Below, in pieces: positions 8,740 to 17,987 of a stretch of 64,000 bases of DNA. The position numbers and the translations under genes were made by a program. Source of the DNA: JAKVBH01 sp049800955 (GTDB taxonomy: Bacteria; Pseudomonadota; Alphaproteobacteria; Rhodobacterales; Rhodobacteraceae); the NCBI RefSeq assembly GCF_049800955.1, contig NZ_JBNAGA010000001.1, forward strand, positions 124,001 through 188,000, written 5' to 3'. The notes beneath the pieces were generated by a model. That model was not told the origin of the DNA. It saw only the letters and a list, made by a program, of their open reading frames with translations, and made no database searches. Within the stretch, counting starts at the first letter, position 1; each line of letters opens with the position of its first letter.

Positions 8740-8815
8740 TGGTGCCCCCACACGGACTCGAACCGCGGACCTACTGATTACAAATCAGTTGCTCTACCAA
8801 CTGAGCTATAGGGGC
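8740..8815 (-). tRNA. tRNA-Thr (anticodon UGU), CCA encoded
   Basis: The minus strand folds into a complete cloverleaf. The acceptor stem GCCCCTA pairs with TGGGGGC (one G-T pair), the anticodon stem ACTGA pairs with TCAGT around loop TTTGTAA (anticodon TGT, reading ACA), and a GGTTCGAGTCC T-arm follows. Discriminator A is followed by an encoded CCA at 8740-8742. The 3' end faces the accessory island, which is the usual arrangement for tRNA-targeted integration. Confidence 0.96.
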
Positions 8816-8941
8816 ACGCGGCGGGGTTTAATCGCACAGGGGCGCTACGGCAAGTGCAAAAATGTCAAATTTTGACGATGTTTTTGAAGTTTTCAAAAGT
8901 CAGGGCGTGCCGCGCGCCGGGATCGGTGCTAACCCCACGTT

Positions 8942-9823
8942 ATGCAGATCATTTTACATGCTGGCGCCCATTGCACTGACGACGACAGGCTTCTTCGCAC
9001 GTTGTTCAAAAACACAGAAGATGTCGCGGATGCAGGTGTGGTCATGCCAAAGCCCTCCAGCTACCGCAAATTACTGTCCTCAGCGGTCAATGCGATTGCG
9101 GCCGCGGATCCTGCGCCCGATGCGCGTGAGGTTTTGCTGGATGCGATTCTGGGCTCTGTAGGGCCGGGTGTGGACCGGCTCGTGCTGAGCCATGAGAGCT
9201 TTTTCACAGTGCCCAAGATGGCGCTTGGCTCTGGTGTGATCTACCCGCGCGCAGGCGCACGGCTGGCGGACCTGCAGCGGCTCTTTCCCGGCGATCGGAT
9301 CGAGCTCTTCATCGGTTTGCGCAACCCGGCCACGTGGTTGCCCGCGGTCTTCGATGCGACGCCGCATGACAACTTTGCCGAGTTTCTGAATGGTTGTGAT
9401 GCCGCGCAGCTGCGCTGGTCGGAAATGATCCAGCGCTTGCGCATGGATGCCCCTGATGTGCCCATCACGGTCTGGTGCAACGAGGATACGCCCCTGATCT
9501 GGGGGCAGATCGCGCGTGAGCTCATGGGTCTGGACCCCGGCGTCAAGATCAAGGGCGCGTTTGATCTGCTGACGGAGATCATGAGCGCGGACGGGATGAA
9601 GCGCTTTCGCGCCTATCTGCACAAGCACCAGACTTTGACGGAAGTGCAAAAGCGCCGGGTCATGGTGGCCTTCCTTGACAAGTTCGCCCTCGAAGAAGCG
9701 GTCGAGGAGGAGCTCGATATCCCCGGCTGGACCGATGAATACGTCGATTGGATCACCAATGCCTATGACGAGGACATCTACCAGCTTTCCCGCATTCCGG
9801 GTGTGAGCGTCATCCAGCCTTGA
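8942..9823 (+). CDS. Conserved hypothetical, sulfotransferase-like
   Basis: This 293-residue cytoplasmic protein begins MQIILHAGAHCTDDDRL, and a central IGLRNPATWLPAVF segment resembles the 3'-phosphosulfate-binding region of sulfotransferase-like P-loop proteins. The first segment lacks a clean P-loop (HAGAHCTDD in place of GxxGxGK), so activity is uncertain. It lies between the tRNA-Thr and pyruvate carboxylase genes, about 130 bases before the latter, and may be its own transcription unit. I have no firm functional assignment. Confidence 0.55.
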   Translation: MQIILHAGAHCTDDDRLLRTLFKNTEDVADAGVVMPKPSSYRKLLSSAVNAIAAADPAPDAREVLLDAILGSVGPGVDRLVLSHESFFTVPKMALGSGVIYPRAGARLADLQRLFPGDRIELFIGLRNPATWLPAVFDATPHDNFAEFLNGCDAAQLRWSEMIQRLRMDAPDVPITVWCNEDTPLIWGQIARELMGLDPGVKIKGAFDLLTEIMSADGMKRFRAYLHKHQTLTEVQKRRVMVAFLDKFALEEAVEEELDIPGWTDEYVDWITNAYDEDIYQLSRIPGVSVIQP

Positions 9824-9952
9824 TCCGTCCTGCGCACCGATGCGCCCTATGGCCGCATTTTGCGCTGACATGACTACCCATTTCCACGAATTTACCAAGT
9901 ATGGGAAAAGCCCTACAAGGCCTCCAAACACGCACCACCCGGGACAGTGCTT

Positions 9953-12900
9953 ATGACAGACTTCAAGAAAATCCTTGTCGCCAACCGTGGCGAGATCGCG
10001 ATCCGCATCATGCGCGCGGCCAACGAGATGGGCAAGAAGACGGTCGCCGTCTTTGCCGAGGAAGACAAGCTGGGGCTGCATCGGTTCAAATCGGACGAGG
10101 CTTACCGGATTGGCGAGGGGATGGGCCCTGTGGCGGCTTACCTCTCCATTGATGAGATCATTCGCGTGGCCAAGGAATGCGGGGCGGATGCGATCCACCC
10201 CGGCTACGGTCTGCTCTCCGAGAATCCCGATTTCGTCGATGCCTGCGCCGCCAATGGCATCACCTTCATCGGCCCCAAGGCCGAGACGATGCGCATGCTG
10301 GGCGACAAGGCCAGCGCGCGCAAGGTGGCCGAGGAGGCGGGCGTGCCCGTCATTCCCGCCACCGAGGTGCTGGGCGATGATTGGGACGCGATTGCCAAGG
10401 AGGCCGAGGCCATTGGCTATCCTTTCATGCTCAAGGCCTCCTGGGGCGGCGGGGGCCGGGGCATGCGGCCGATCCATGGGCCAGATGAGCTGAAGGAAAA
10501 GGTCCTTGAAGGCCGTCGTGAGGCAGAGGCCGCCTTCGGCAATGGCGAGGGCTTCCTGGAGAAGATGATCGTGCGCGCGCGCCATGTCGAGGTGCAGATC
10601 CTGGGCGACAGCCATGGGAATATCTACCACCTCTACGAGCGTGATTGCTCGGTTCAGCGCCGCAACCAGAAGGTCGTCGAGCGCGCGCCCGCGCCTTACC
10701 TGTCCGAGGCACAACGCGAAGAGCTCTGCGAGCTTGGCCGCAAGATCTGCGCCCATGTGAATTATGAATGCGCGGGCACCGTCGAGTTCCTGATGGATAT
10801 GGAGACCGGCAAGTTCTACTTCATCGAGGTGAACCCCCGCGTGCAGGTCGAGCATACGGTGACGGAAGAAGTCACCGGCATCGACATCGTGCAGGCCCAG
10901 ATCATGATCGCCGAAGGCAAGTCGCTCGCCGAGGCCACCGGCAAAGCCAGCCAGTACGACATCCGCCTCAACGGTCATGCGCTCCAGACCCGGGTCACGA
11001 CGGAAGACCCGCAGAACAACTTCATCCCCGATTACGGTCGCATCACCGCCTATCGCTCGGCCACGGGCATGGGCATCCGCCTCGATGGCGGCACGGCCTA
11101 CGCGGGCGGCGTCATCACGCGGTACTACGATTCACTGCTCACGAAGGTGACGGCATGGGCGCAGACCCCCGAGAAGGCCATCGCCCGGATGGACCGCGCC
11201 CTGCGCGAGTTCCGGGTGCGGGGCGTCTCGACGAACATTTCCTTCGTCGAAAACCTGCTCAAGCATCCGACCTTCCTCAACAATCAATACCACACCAAGT
11301 TCATCGATGAGACGCCGGAGCTCTTCCAGTTCCGCCGCCGCAGGGACCGGGGCACCAAGGTGCTCACCTATATCGCTGACATCACGGTAAACGGGCACCC
11401 CGAGGTACAGGGCCGGCCCAAGCCGCACCCTGATCTCAAGCCCGCCAAAGCGCCCGCGCGCAAGGTCGAGACGCCGCCTGCGGGCACCAAGACGCTGCTC
11501 GACGCCAAGGGCCCGCAAGCCGTGGCCGATTGGATGGCGGCGCAAAAGCAGCTCCTGATCACCGATACCGCCATGCGCGACGGGCACCAAAGCCTGCTCG
11601 CCACCCGCATGCGCTCCATCGACATGATCAACGTGGCCCCCACCTACGCCGCGAACCTCTCCCAGCTCTTCTCCGTCGAGTGCTGGGGCGGGGCGACCTT
11701 CGACGTGGCCTACCGCTTCTTGCAGGAATGCCCCTGGCAGCGCCTGCGCGATCTGCGCAAGGCCATGCCCAATGTCATGACGCAAATGCTGCTGCGCGCC
11801 TCCAACGGTGTGGGCTACACCAACTACCCCGACAATGTGGTGCAGTTCTTCGTGCGTCAGGCCGCCGAGAGCGGCGTCGATGTCTTCCGTGTGTTTGACA
11901 GCCTCAATTGGGTCGAGAACATGCGCGTGGCCATGGATGCGGTGATCGAGGCCGACAAGGTCTGCGAAGCCGCGATCTGCTACACTGGCGATATTCTCGA
12001 TCCCGACCGCGCGAAATATGACCTGAAATATTACGTCGCCATGGGCAAGGACCTCAAAGCGGCGGGCGCGCATGTGCTGGGCCTCAAGGATATGGCGGGG
12101 CTCTTGAAGGCCTCTGCCGCGCGGCCCCTGATCAAAGCGCTCAAGGAAGAGGTGGGCCTGCCCATCCACTTCCACACCCATGACACCTCTGGTGCCGCGA
12201 TTGCCACGATCATGGCCGCTGCAGAGGCAGGTGTTGATGCCGTCGATGGTGCGATGGACGCGCTCTCGGGCAATACTTCGCAACCCACGCTGGGCTCCAT
12301 CGTCGAAGCCCTGCGCAATACCGAGCGCGACACCGGGCTGGACCCTGCCGCGATCCGCGAGATCTCCAACTATTGGGAAGGCGTGCGCGCGCAATATGCG
12401 GCCTTCGAGACGGGCCAGCAGGCGCCCGCCTCCGAGGTCTATCTCCATGAGATGCCCGGCGGCCAGTTCACCAATCTCAAGGCGCAGGCCCGCAGCCTCG
12501 GCCTTGAGGAGCGTTGGCACGAGGTCGCCCAGACCTATGCCGATGTAAACCAGATGTTCGGCGATATCGTGAAGGTCACGCCAAGCTCCAAGGTCGTGGG
12601 CGACATGGCGCTGATGATGGTCTCCCAGGGCCTCACCCGCGCGGAGGTCGAGGACCCCGACACGGATGTCTCTTTCCCCGATTCTGTCGTCGGCATGATG
12701 CGCGGCGATCTGGGCCAGCCTCCGGGCGGCTTCCCCGAGACGATCGTGGCCAAGGTCCTCAAGGGCGAAAGCCCCAATACCGAGCGACCCGGCAAACATC
12801 TCGAACCGGTCGATCTGGAAGCCACACGCGCCGATGTCATGGCACAGATGGAAGGCAAGGCCGTCGATGATGAGGACCTTGCGGGCTATCTCATGTATCC

Positions 12901-13396
12901 CAAGGTCTTCCTCGATTACATGGGCCGCCACCGGACCTATGGCCCCGTGCGCACCCTGCCCACCAAGACCTTCTTCTACGGGATGCAACAGGGCGAGCAG
13001 ATCACCGCCGAGATCGATCCCGGCAAGACGCTGGAGATTCGCCTCATCGCCGTGGGTGAGACGCAGGACGATGGCGAAGTGCGTGTCTTCTTCGAGCTCA
13101 ACGGCCAGCCCCGCACGATCCGTGTCCCTGATCGCAAGGCCCAGGCCAATGCGCCCAAACGCGCCAAGGCCGAAGCGGGCAATGCCAATCACATCGGTGC
13201 GCCGATGCCCGGCGTTGTGGCGACAGTTGCGGTCAAGTCGGGCGACAAGGTCAAGGAAGGCGACATGCTGCTGACCATCGAAGCCATGAAGATGGAAACA
13301 GGGATACACGCCGAACGCGATGCGGTCGTGGCTGCTGTCCATATTCAGGCGGGCGGCCAGATCGATGCAAAGGATCTGCTGATCGAACTGGAGTGA
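9953..13396 (+). CDS. pyc: Pyruvate carboxylase
   Basis: This 1147-residue single-chain enzyme makes oxaloacetate from pyruvate, bicarbonate and ATP, refilling the TCA cycle. In order it shows a biotin carboxylase domain (FKKILVANRGEIAIRI at the start, ATP-grasp with GGGGRGMR), a carboxyltransferase TIM barrel (TAMRDGHQSLLATR, then HTHDTSG), a conserved linker, and a C-terminal biotinyl domain with the attachment motif EAMKM about 35 residues from the end. Full length matches the family. I chose the ATG at 9953 (MTDFKK) over an upstream GTG. A strong terminator follows. It pairs with pckA later in the window, with opposite roles at the oxaloacetate node. Confidence 0.97.
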   Translation: MTDFKKILVANRGEIAIRIMRAANEMGKKTVAVFAEEDKLGLHRFKSDEAYRIGEGMGPVAAYLSIDEIIRVAKECGADAIHPGYGLLSENPDFVDACAANGITFIGPKAETMRMLGDKASARKVAEEAGVPVIPATEVLGDDWDAIAKEAEAIGYPFMLKASWGGGGRGMRPIHGPDELKEKVLEGRREAEAAFGNGEGFLEKMIVRARHVEVQILGDSHGNIYHLYERDCSVQRRNQKVVERAPAPYLSEAQREELCELGRKICAHVNYECAGTVEFLMDMETGKFYFIEVNPRVQVEHTVTEEVTGIDIVQAQIMIAEGKSLAEATGKASQYDIRLNGHALQTRVTTEDPQNNFIPDYGRITAYRSATGMGIRLDGGTAYAGGVITRYYDSLLTKVTAWAQTPEKAIARMDRALREFRVRGVSTNISFVENLLKHPTFLNNQYHTKFIDETPELFQFRRRRDRGTKVLTYIADITVNGHPEVQGRPKPHPDLKPAKAPARKVETPPAGTKTLLDAKGPQAVADWMAAQKQLLITDTAMRDGHQSLLATRMRSIDMINVAPTYAANLSQLFSVECWGGATFDVAYRFLQECPWQRLRDLRKAMPNVMTQMLLRASNGVGYTNYPDNVVQFFVRQAAESGVDVFRVFDSLNWVENMRVAMDAVIEADKVCEAAICYTGDILDPDRAKYDLKYYVAMGKDLKAAGAHVLGLKDMAGLLKASAARPLIKALKEEVGLPIHFHTHDTSGAAIATIMAAAEAGVDAVDGAMDALSGNTSQPTLGSIVEALRNTERDTGLDPAAIREISNYWEGVRAQYAAFETGQQAPASEVYLHEMPGGQFTNLKAQARSLGLEERWHEVAQTYADVNQMFGDIVKVTPSSKVVGDMALMMVSQGLTRAEVEDPDTDVSFPDSVVGMMRGDLGQPPGGFPETIVAKVLKGESPNTERPGKHLEPVDLEATRADVMAQMEGKAVDDEDLAGYLMYPKVFLDYMGRHRTYGPVRTLPTKTFFYGMQQGEQITAEIDPGKTLEIRLIAVGETQDDGEVRVFFELNGQPRTIRVPDRKAQANAPKRAKAEAGNANHIGAPMPGVVATVAVKSGDKVKEGDMLLTIEAMKMETGIHAERDAVVAAVHIQAGGQIDAKDLLIELE

Positions 13397-13452
13397 TCCA
13401 GGGGCCCCGGCTGCGCGGTCTTGACCACTGTGCTGAGCTCTTCTCGCAAGGC

Positions 13453-13482
13453 AAAGGCCCCGCATGATGCCGGGGCCTTTTT
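13453..13482 (+). terminator. Rho-independent terminator after pyc
   Basis: A 10-bp perfect stem (13453-13462 with 13471-13480: AAAGGCCCCG / CGGGGCCTTT) has an 8-base loop, and its 3' arm runs into TTTTT (13478-13482). It lies about 57 bases past the pyc stop. Confidence 0.85.
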
Positions 13483-13576
13483 GCATCCTGTGCAGCGCGT
13501 GTTGCGTCTCTGACCCGGTGGCCTCTGCTGTCCTGCGGTGGTAGACTTTGCGCGGGATGCTGCGGGGAGAGAGCGT

Positions 13577-14251
13577 GTGACTGCGACGGCGGAAACGACA
13601 TCGGCAAGTGCCTCTGCGGGCGGCGCGGGCATGGGGGCCACGCTGTTCATCGGGCTCTCCGTGCTTGCCTTGATCACGCAGGGCGATCCCGAGATCATCT
13701 ACGCCAATCCACAAGTGACCATGGCCGATGTGCGGCTGGATGAGGCGCAGGAGGCTTTGCCCGCGAGCGTGGAAATGGTCGCGCCAAAACCCGTAGGCTT
13801 TGAGGACCGCGCGGTGGCTTTGGCCGCGGTGGACGAGATGGCCCCGTTGGCCCCGCCCGTCGTGCAGGAGATCCGGACCGTGGCGCAAGCCCCGGGCGCC
13901 CTGCGCGCGCAGGTCCAATTGGCGCAGATCGGCGCGGCTCCGAGCCCGGACAGGTTGATCTTCACAGCGCCGGACAGATGGCCTGCCACCGCGCCGCTGG
14001 CGCAGCCCACATCCCGCGCGACGTCGCCCGGGCTCGATCCCGGGGCCACACCGGTGCCCGCACCGCTCATGGCGCGGCTCACCGGCGATTTCGTGCGCCT
14101 GCGTGTGGCGCCAAATGTGGGTGCCGCGGAAATTGGGTCGTTCGACACAGGCACCCTTGTCACTGTTCTGGAGCAGGAGGGCGCGTGGTGGCGCCTGAGT
14201 ATTGCAGGGCAGGAGGGGTGGATGTTCGCCCGGTATCTGGAGCCGCTTTAA
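13577..14251 (+). CDS. SH3b-domain membrane-anchored protein
   Basis: A 224-residue protein starts with GTG at 13577 (GGGGAGAGAG upstream). A single hydrophobic segment near the N-terminus (GATLFIGLSVLALI) is followed by a long Ala/Pro-rich, low-complexity stretch and a C-terminal bacterial SH3 domain of about 60 residues (GDFVRLRVAPNVGA... WWRLSIAGQEGWMFARYL). SH3b domains of this type bind cell wall or protein ligands in the periplasm. The topology suggests a tethered periplasmic SH3b domain. Function is unknown. Confidence 0.75.
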   Translation: MTATAETTSASASAGGAGMGATLFIGLSVLALITQGDPEIIYANPQVTMADVRLDEAQEALPASVEMVAPKPVGFEDRAVALAAVDEMAPLAPPVVQEIRTVAQAPGALRAQVQLAQIGAAPSPDRLIFTAPDRWPATAPLAQPTSRATSPGLDPGATPVPAPLMARLTGDFVRLRVAPNVGAAEIGSFDTGTLVTVLEQEGAWWRLSIAGQEGWMFARYLEPL

Positions 14252-14506
14252 GGCGTGGCGCTCAGCGCGCGGAAGTGTGTTTGTCCGGATTGGATGGATG
14301 TTGCCCATGCGCGTCACTCGGGTTTGAGCCGGTCAAACGCCTGTTGCGCACCCACCGTGCGCGCCGCATCGCAGCGCAACACCCAATTTGTTCGATTTGA
14401 GGGGGAAATCGCACAAAAGCCCCCTGTCGCCAACGATGCGCCCGCGCACGAAGCTCCCCTTGCGCTGGCCCGGCAGACGCGCTTTTTTCGCGAGGGGGAG
14501 GCGCTC

Positions 14507-15316
14507 ATGCACAAGATTCTCATCTTCACGGATATCCATATTGTCGCTGAAGGCGAGACCATCATCGGCCTCGATCCCTCCGCCCGGTTTGTCGCTGCTC
14601 TGGATCACGCCCTTGCCCATCACGGGGATGCTCAGGCAATCTTCATCGCCGGAGACCTGACCCATCATGGACGCCCGGAAGAATACGCACGTCTCAAGGA
14701 GCATCTCGACGGCGTGCCCCTGCCTGTCACCCTGTTGTTGGGAAATCACGACAATCGGGCCAATTTTGCAAAGGTGTTTGCCGATCAGCTTTGCGCCGAG
14801 ACTGGTTTCTCTCAATCAATTCAGGAGTTTGGGTCTTGGAACGTGATCGGATTGGATACGTTGCATCCCGAGACGGAACCCTATCATGGGGGCCATCTCT
14901 GCGCGGATCGCATGACCTTTTTGCGCAAGGCGCTGGACGCGGCAGGGACGGCCTCCACGCTGGTGATTCAGCACCATCCGCCAATGCCACAGGGTTTTGA
15001 CGGCATGGACGCCATCGCGCTCGACAATGGCTCTGAGGAGCTGGCGATTTTGGCCCATGCTGGCGTGGATCACCTGATCTGCGGCCATGTGCACCGCACG
15101 ATCTCCGGCGTGGCGCAAGGGGTGTCCTACTCGATCTTCAAAAGCCCGTGCCATCAGATGCCGATGGTTCTGGGGGAGGGCAGTTCGGCGTTGTCTGTTG
15201 ATGAGCCGGGCGCCTATGGGATTGTTTTATTGGGAGAAAAGCAGATCATTGTGCACAGCGAGGACGTGGGCCTGAGTGCCGATCAGCCCTCAGAGGATTC
15301 GTCTTCCGGGAGCTGA
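14507..15316 (+). CDS. Metallophosphoesterase, CpdA/GpdQ-like
   Basis: This 269-residue calcineurin-like phosphoesterase carries every metal-ligand motif in order: FTDIHI (D-x-H) near residue 7, GDLTHHG, GNHD, QHHPP and GHVH. This arrangement is shared by class III cyclic-nucleotide phosphodiesterases (CpdA) and glycerophosphodiesterases (GpdQ), so the substrate may be cAMP or a phosphodiester from lipids. The ATG at 14507 has GAGGGGGAGG just upstream. A much longer frame to 14255 has no such site. It appears to be a single-gene unit followed by tRNA-Gly. Confidence 0.85.
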   Translation: MHKILIFTDIHIVAEGETIIGLDPSARFVAALDHALAHHGDAQAIFIAGDLTHHGRPEEYARLKEHLDGVPLPVTLLLGNHDNRANFAKVFADQLCAETGFSQSIQEFGSWNVIGLDTLHPETEPYHGGHLCADRMTFLRKALDAAGTASTLVIQHHPPMPQGFDGMDAIALDNGSEELAILAHAGVDHLICGHVHRTISGVAQGVSYSIFKSPCHQMPMVLGEGSSALSVDEPGAYGIVLLGEKQIIVHSEDVGLSADQPSEDSSSGS

Positions 15317-15482
15317 CATCGCGCGAGCGGCGGGATAGGCGCGCACAGCGTAGGGCCTTTCTTGAGCTGTGCCGCAGGTTTTGGTCGCCCAAAGTCGGGA
15401 TGGTACAAAAAAACCGCTCTCTTCCCCAACTTTCCTCTTGCAGCCTGCAGCGCTAGGGCCTAAATCCACCCCACCCAAGGAA

Positions 15483-15557
15483 GCGGGCGTAGCTCAGGGG
15501 TAGAGCATAACCTTGCCAAGGTTAGGGTCGGGCGTTCGAATCGCCTCGCCCGCTCCA
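15483..15557 (+). tRNA. tRNA-Gly (anticodon GCC), CCA encoded
   Basis: The cloverleaf is complete. The acceptor GCGGGCG pairs with CGCCCGC, the anticodon loop TTGCCAA reads GGC, and a GTTCGAATC T-loop follows. Discriminator T is followed by CCA (15555-15557). A terminator follows within 6 bases. Confidence 0.97.
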
Positions 15558-15562
15558 ATTAT

Positions 15563-15611
15563 CCAAAGCTTTTCAGTTGGTTGACTTGAACCAACTGGGC
15601 TTTGGTTTTTT
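15563..15611 (+). terminator. Terminator after tRNA-Gly
   Basis: A two-tier hairpin (outer CCAAAGC 15563-15569 with GCTTTGG 15599-15605, inner AGTTGGTT with AACCAACT) runs directly into TTTTTT (15606-15611). Confidence 0.88.
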
Positions 15612-15835
15612 AATTTCAGACGCGCATGAAAGAGTGCCAAAGGCGCAAATGCGTCTGGCGGTGATTCCATTTCTTTGATCATCGCAACCGAAATCGTGAG
15701 ACCTGTGATGTTGGCGCGCCCTACGGGTTGCAACGGCTGCTTGCTGCATGGCGCGTCTCATGTCGCCATGCGGTAGGGATTTTTTTGGGGGCACGTCTCT
15801 AAGTGTGTGGCGCTGCAAGGCACGCAAATGCGCTC

Positions 15836-17845
15836 CTAGTCTTTGGAACCGCGCTTGCCCGGTTTTCCTTTTCCCTTTGCCGACAGGGCCTTGGCAGCTG
15901 CGCGCGCCTTGTTCTTTTTGCTGTTGGGCTTGCCAACAGGAGGTTTGGGCCCCTTGGGCTTGCCCGGTTTGGTGGGCCGTGCGTCACCACCCCGTTTTGC
16001 AGGGTCACGGGCCGCAGTGCGCGCGGTTGCGTCGCGCCGTGGTGCCGCCTTGTTGTGCGTGGCCGGGTCGCGCGGTTTGCGCGCGGGTTTGGCATCGCCT
16101 TTGGGAGCAGGTTTGGCGGAAGACGCGGGTTTGTCCGACCGGCGATCCTCGTTGCGCGGCTTGCGGGGTTTGTCGTCGCGCGGTGCACGCTCGAAGGAGC
16201 CTTGCGGTTTGCGCGCGTCGCCGGGTCGTCCTTTGGGTGGGCCTTTGCGCGGGGGCTTGCCAGCGCTGTGGCTCAGATCAGGCGCTTCGGCCAGCTGTGT
16301 GAGCACCTGACCATCTTCGACGACCATGCCCTCGCCGATCTGCGCCAGAAACCCAGGAACGCTCGTCTCTTTTATCTGAACAAAGGAGTGCTCATGTTGG
16401 ATCCGAATGGCGCCAATGTCGTCCTTCGTCAGGCCGCCCGCTTTGCACAGCATGGGCAGGATACGGCGCGGCTCCGCGCCTGCATTGCGCCCGCCGGACA
16501 GGGAAAACCAGACGCTTGGCCCGAACTCTACGCGCGGTTTGGGCTGCGCATCCACATCGGAGAGTTCCTCAGGCACAGAGCGCGCCGCGCGATAGAGCCG
16601 CAGGTAGGCCGCGGCCAGTTGGTCTGCCGTGAATTGCGCGGTCAGCTGTTCAACGATCTCCGCCTCGGAGTTTTCGATCTCCGTTGCCCAGGTTTCATCG
16701 GCAAACATGCGTTCTTGCTCGCGCCCGTTTACCGCGTCCGCTGAAGGAGCATCGCCCCACTCCGCTTTGAGCTTGGCCATGTGCAAAATGCGCTCGGCTT
16801 TCTTTCGGCTGCGCTTTGTCACGATGAGCGCGCTGACGCCCTTGCGGCCTGCGCGGCCTGTGCGCCCGGAGCGGTGCAGCAAGGTCTCGTGGTTCGAGGG
16901 CAGCTCCGCATGCACGACGAGGTCGAGATTGGGCAGGTCGATCCCCCGCGCGGCGACATCCGTGGCCACACAGACCTGTGCGCGTCCATCGCGCATGGCT
17001 TGCAGCGCATGGGTACGCTCATTCTGAGACAGCTCGCCCGACAGTGAGACCACATTGAAGCCCCGATTGGACAGCCGCGCCGTCAGCCGGGCGACCATGG
17101 CGCGGGTATTGGCGAAGACAATCGCATTGGGCGCGCGGTGATAGAGCAAGGTGTTGATCACGGCCTTGTCAGTGTCGTGCTCAGCCACATGCATGGCTTT
17201 GTAGGTGATGTCGGCGTGCTGCTGAGTCTCGGATTTGGCGATGACGCGCTCGGCATCCTTTTGATATTGCTTTGCCAGCTGCGAGATTGATTTGGGCACG
17301 GTTGCGGAGAAGAGCAGGGTCTGCCGGTCCTCAGGTGCTTCGGAGAGAATGAACTCAAGGTCCTCGCGGAACCCCAGATCCAGCATTTCGTCCGCCTCAT
17401 CGAGCACGACGGCGCGCAGCTGCGACAGGTCAATCGAGCCGCGCATGATGTGATCGCGCAGACGCCCGGGCGTTGCGGCCACGATATGCGCCCCACGCTC
17501 CAGCGCGCGCCGTTCGTCCCGCATGTCCATGCCGCCGACGCAAGACGCGAGGACGGCATTGGCCTTGCCATAGAGCCAGCTCAGCTCGCGTTTGACCTGC
17601 AGTGCCAGCTCCCGCGTTGGCGCGATGACGAGGCCCAGTGGGGCATCAGCACGGCCAAAGCCCGCGTCATCGCTGAGCAGTTGCGGCGCGATGGCCAAGC
17701 CAAAGCCCACGGTTTTGCCCGAGCCCGTTTGCGCCGAGACAAGGAGATCGCGTCCTTCAAGCTCTGGAGCGAGAACTGCGGATTGGACGGGCGTCAACTC
17801 GGTGTAACCCTTGGCGTCGAGGGCATCTTGCAGAAGTTTTTTCAA
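15836..17845 (-). CDS. DEAD-box RNA helicase with DbpA-like RNA-binding domain
   Basis: A two-domain RNA helicase shows the Q motif (TPVQ), motif I AQTGSGKT, PTRELA, TPGRL, the DEAD box, SAT and HRSGRTGRAG. A DbpA-type RNA-binding fold follows (around VEFGPSVWFSLSGGR), then a tail of about 130 residues very rich in Lys, Arg, Pro and Ala. It should unwind short RNA duplexes in ribosome assembly or cold adaptation. The start is uncertain. I prefer the TTG at 17843-17845 (giving M-KKLLQDALDAKGY), close to the family start. The frame remains open to a GTG at 17911 but lacks a ribosome site there. Confidence 0.88.
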   Translation of the reverse strand: MKKLLQDALDAKGYTELTPVQSAVLAPELEGRDLLVSAQTGSGKTVGFGLAIAPQLLSDDAGFGRADAPLGLVIAPTRELALQVKRELSWLYGKANAVLASCVGGMDMRDERRALERGAHIVAATPGRLRDHIMRGSIDLSQLRAVVLDEADEMLDLGFREDLEFILSEAPEDRQTLLFSATVPKSISQLAKQYQKDAERVIAKSETQQHADITYKAMHVAEHDTDKAVINTLLYHRAPNAIVFANTRAMVARLTARLSNRGFNVVSLSGELSQNERTHALQAMRDGRAQVCVATDVAARGIDLPNLDLVVHAELPSNHETLLHRSGRTGRAGRKGVSALIVTKRSRKKAERILHMAKLKAEWGDAPSADAVNGREQERMFADETWATEIENSEAEIVEQLTAQFTADQLAAAYLRLYRAARSVPEELSDVDAQPKPRVEFGPSVWFSLSGGRNAGAEPRRILPMLCKAGGLTKDDIGAIRIQHEHSFVQIKETSVPGFLAQIGEGMVVEDGQVLTQLAEAPDLSHSAGKPPRKGPPKGRPGDARKPQGSFERAPRDDKPRKPRNEDRRSDKPASSAKPAPKGDAKPARKPRDPATHNKAAPRRDATARTAARDPAKRGGDARPTKPGKPKGPKPPVGKPNSKKNKARAAAKALSAKGKGKPGKRGSKD

Positions 17846-17987
17846 GGCGTGGTCTTTTCTCTCGGGGCCGGAGGGTGGCCAGTATTGCCCCGCTGCAGGC
17901 GCGGTGGGCACAAGCGCGGGGTGATAGGGGAGAATAGGGGCCTTGTATAGTCCGCACGTCTTGCGACATGGCGTCGTGGTGTCCCGC

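Noticed and set aside
9080..10978. 632-residue minus-strand open frame
   Set aside because: It lies antisense to the sulfotransferase-like gene and the start of pyc, with His/Leu/Asp-rich composition typical of shadow frames in GC-rich DNA.
13577..14251. SH3b protein as a lysozyme or phage endolysin
   Set aside because: No catalytic domain, and the N-terminal anchor and core location do not suit a phage gene.
11132..14317. 1061-residue minus-strand open frame
   Set aside because: It is an antisense shadow of pyc and the SH3b gene. The plus-strand genes have clear families.
15494..15733. Minus-strand frame with AIRTPDPNLG
   Set aside because: This peptide is the well-known false translation of a tRNA 3' half, here tRNA-Gly.
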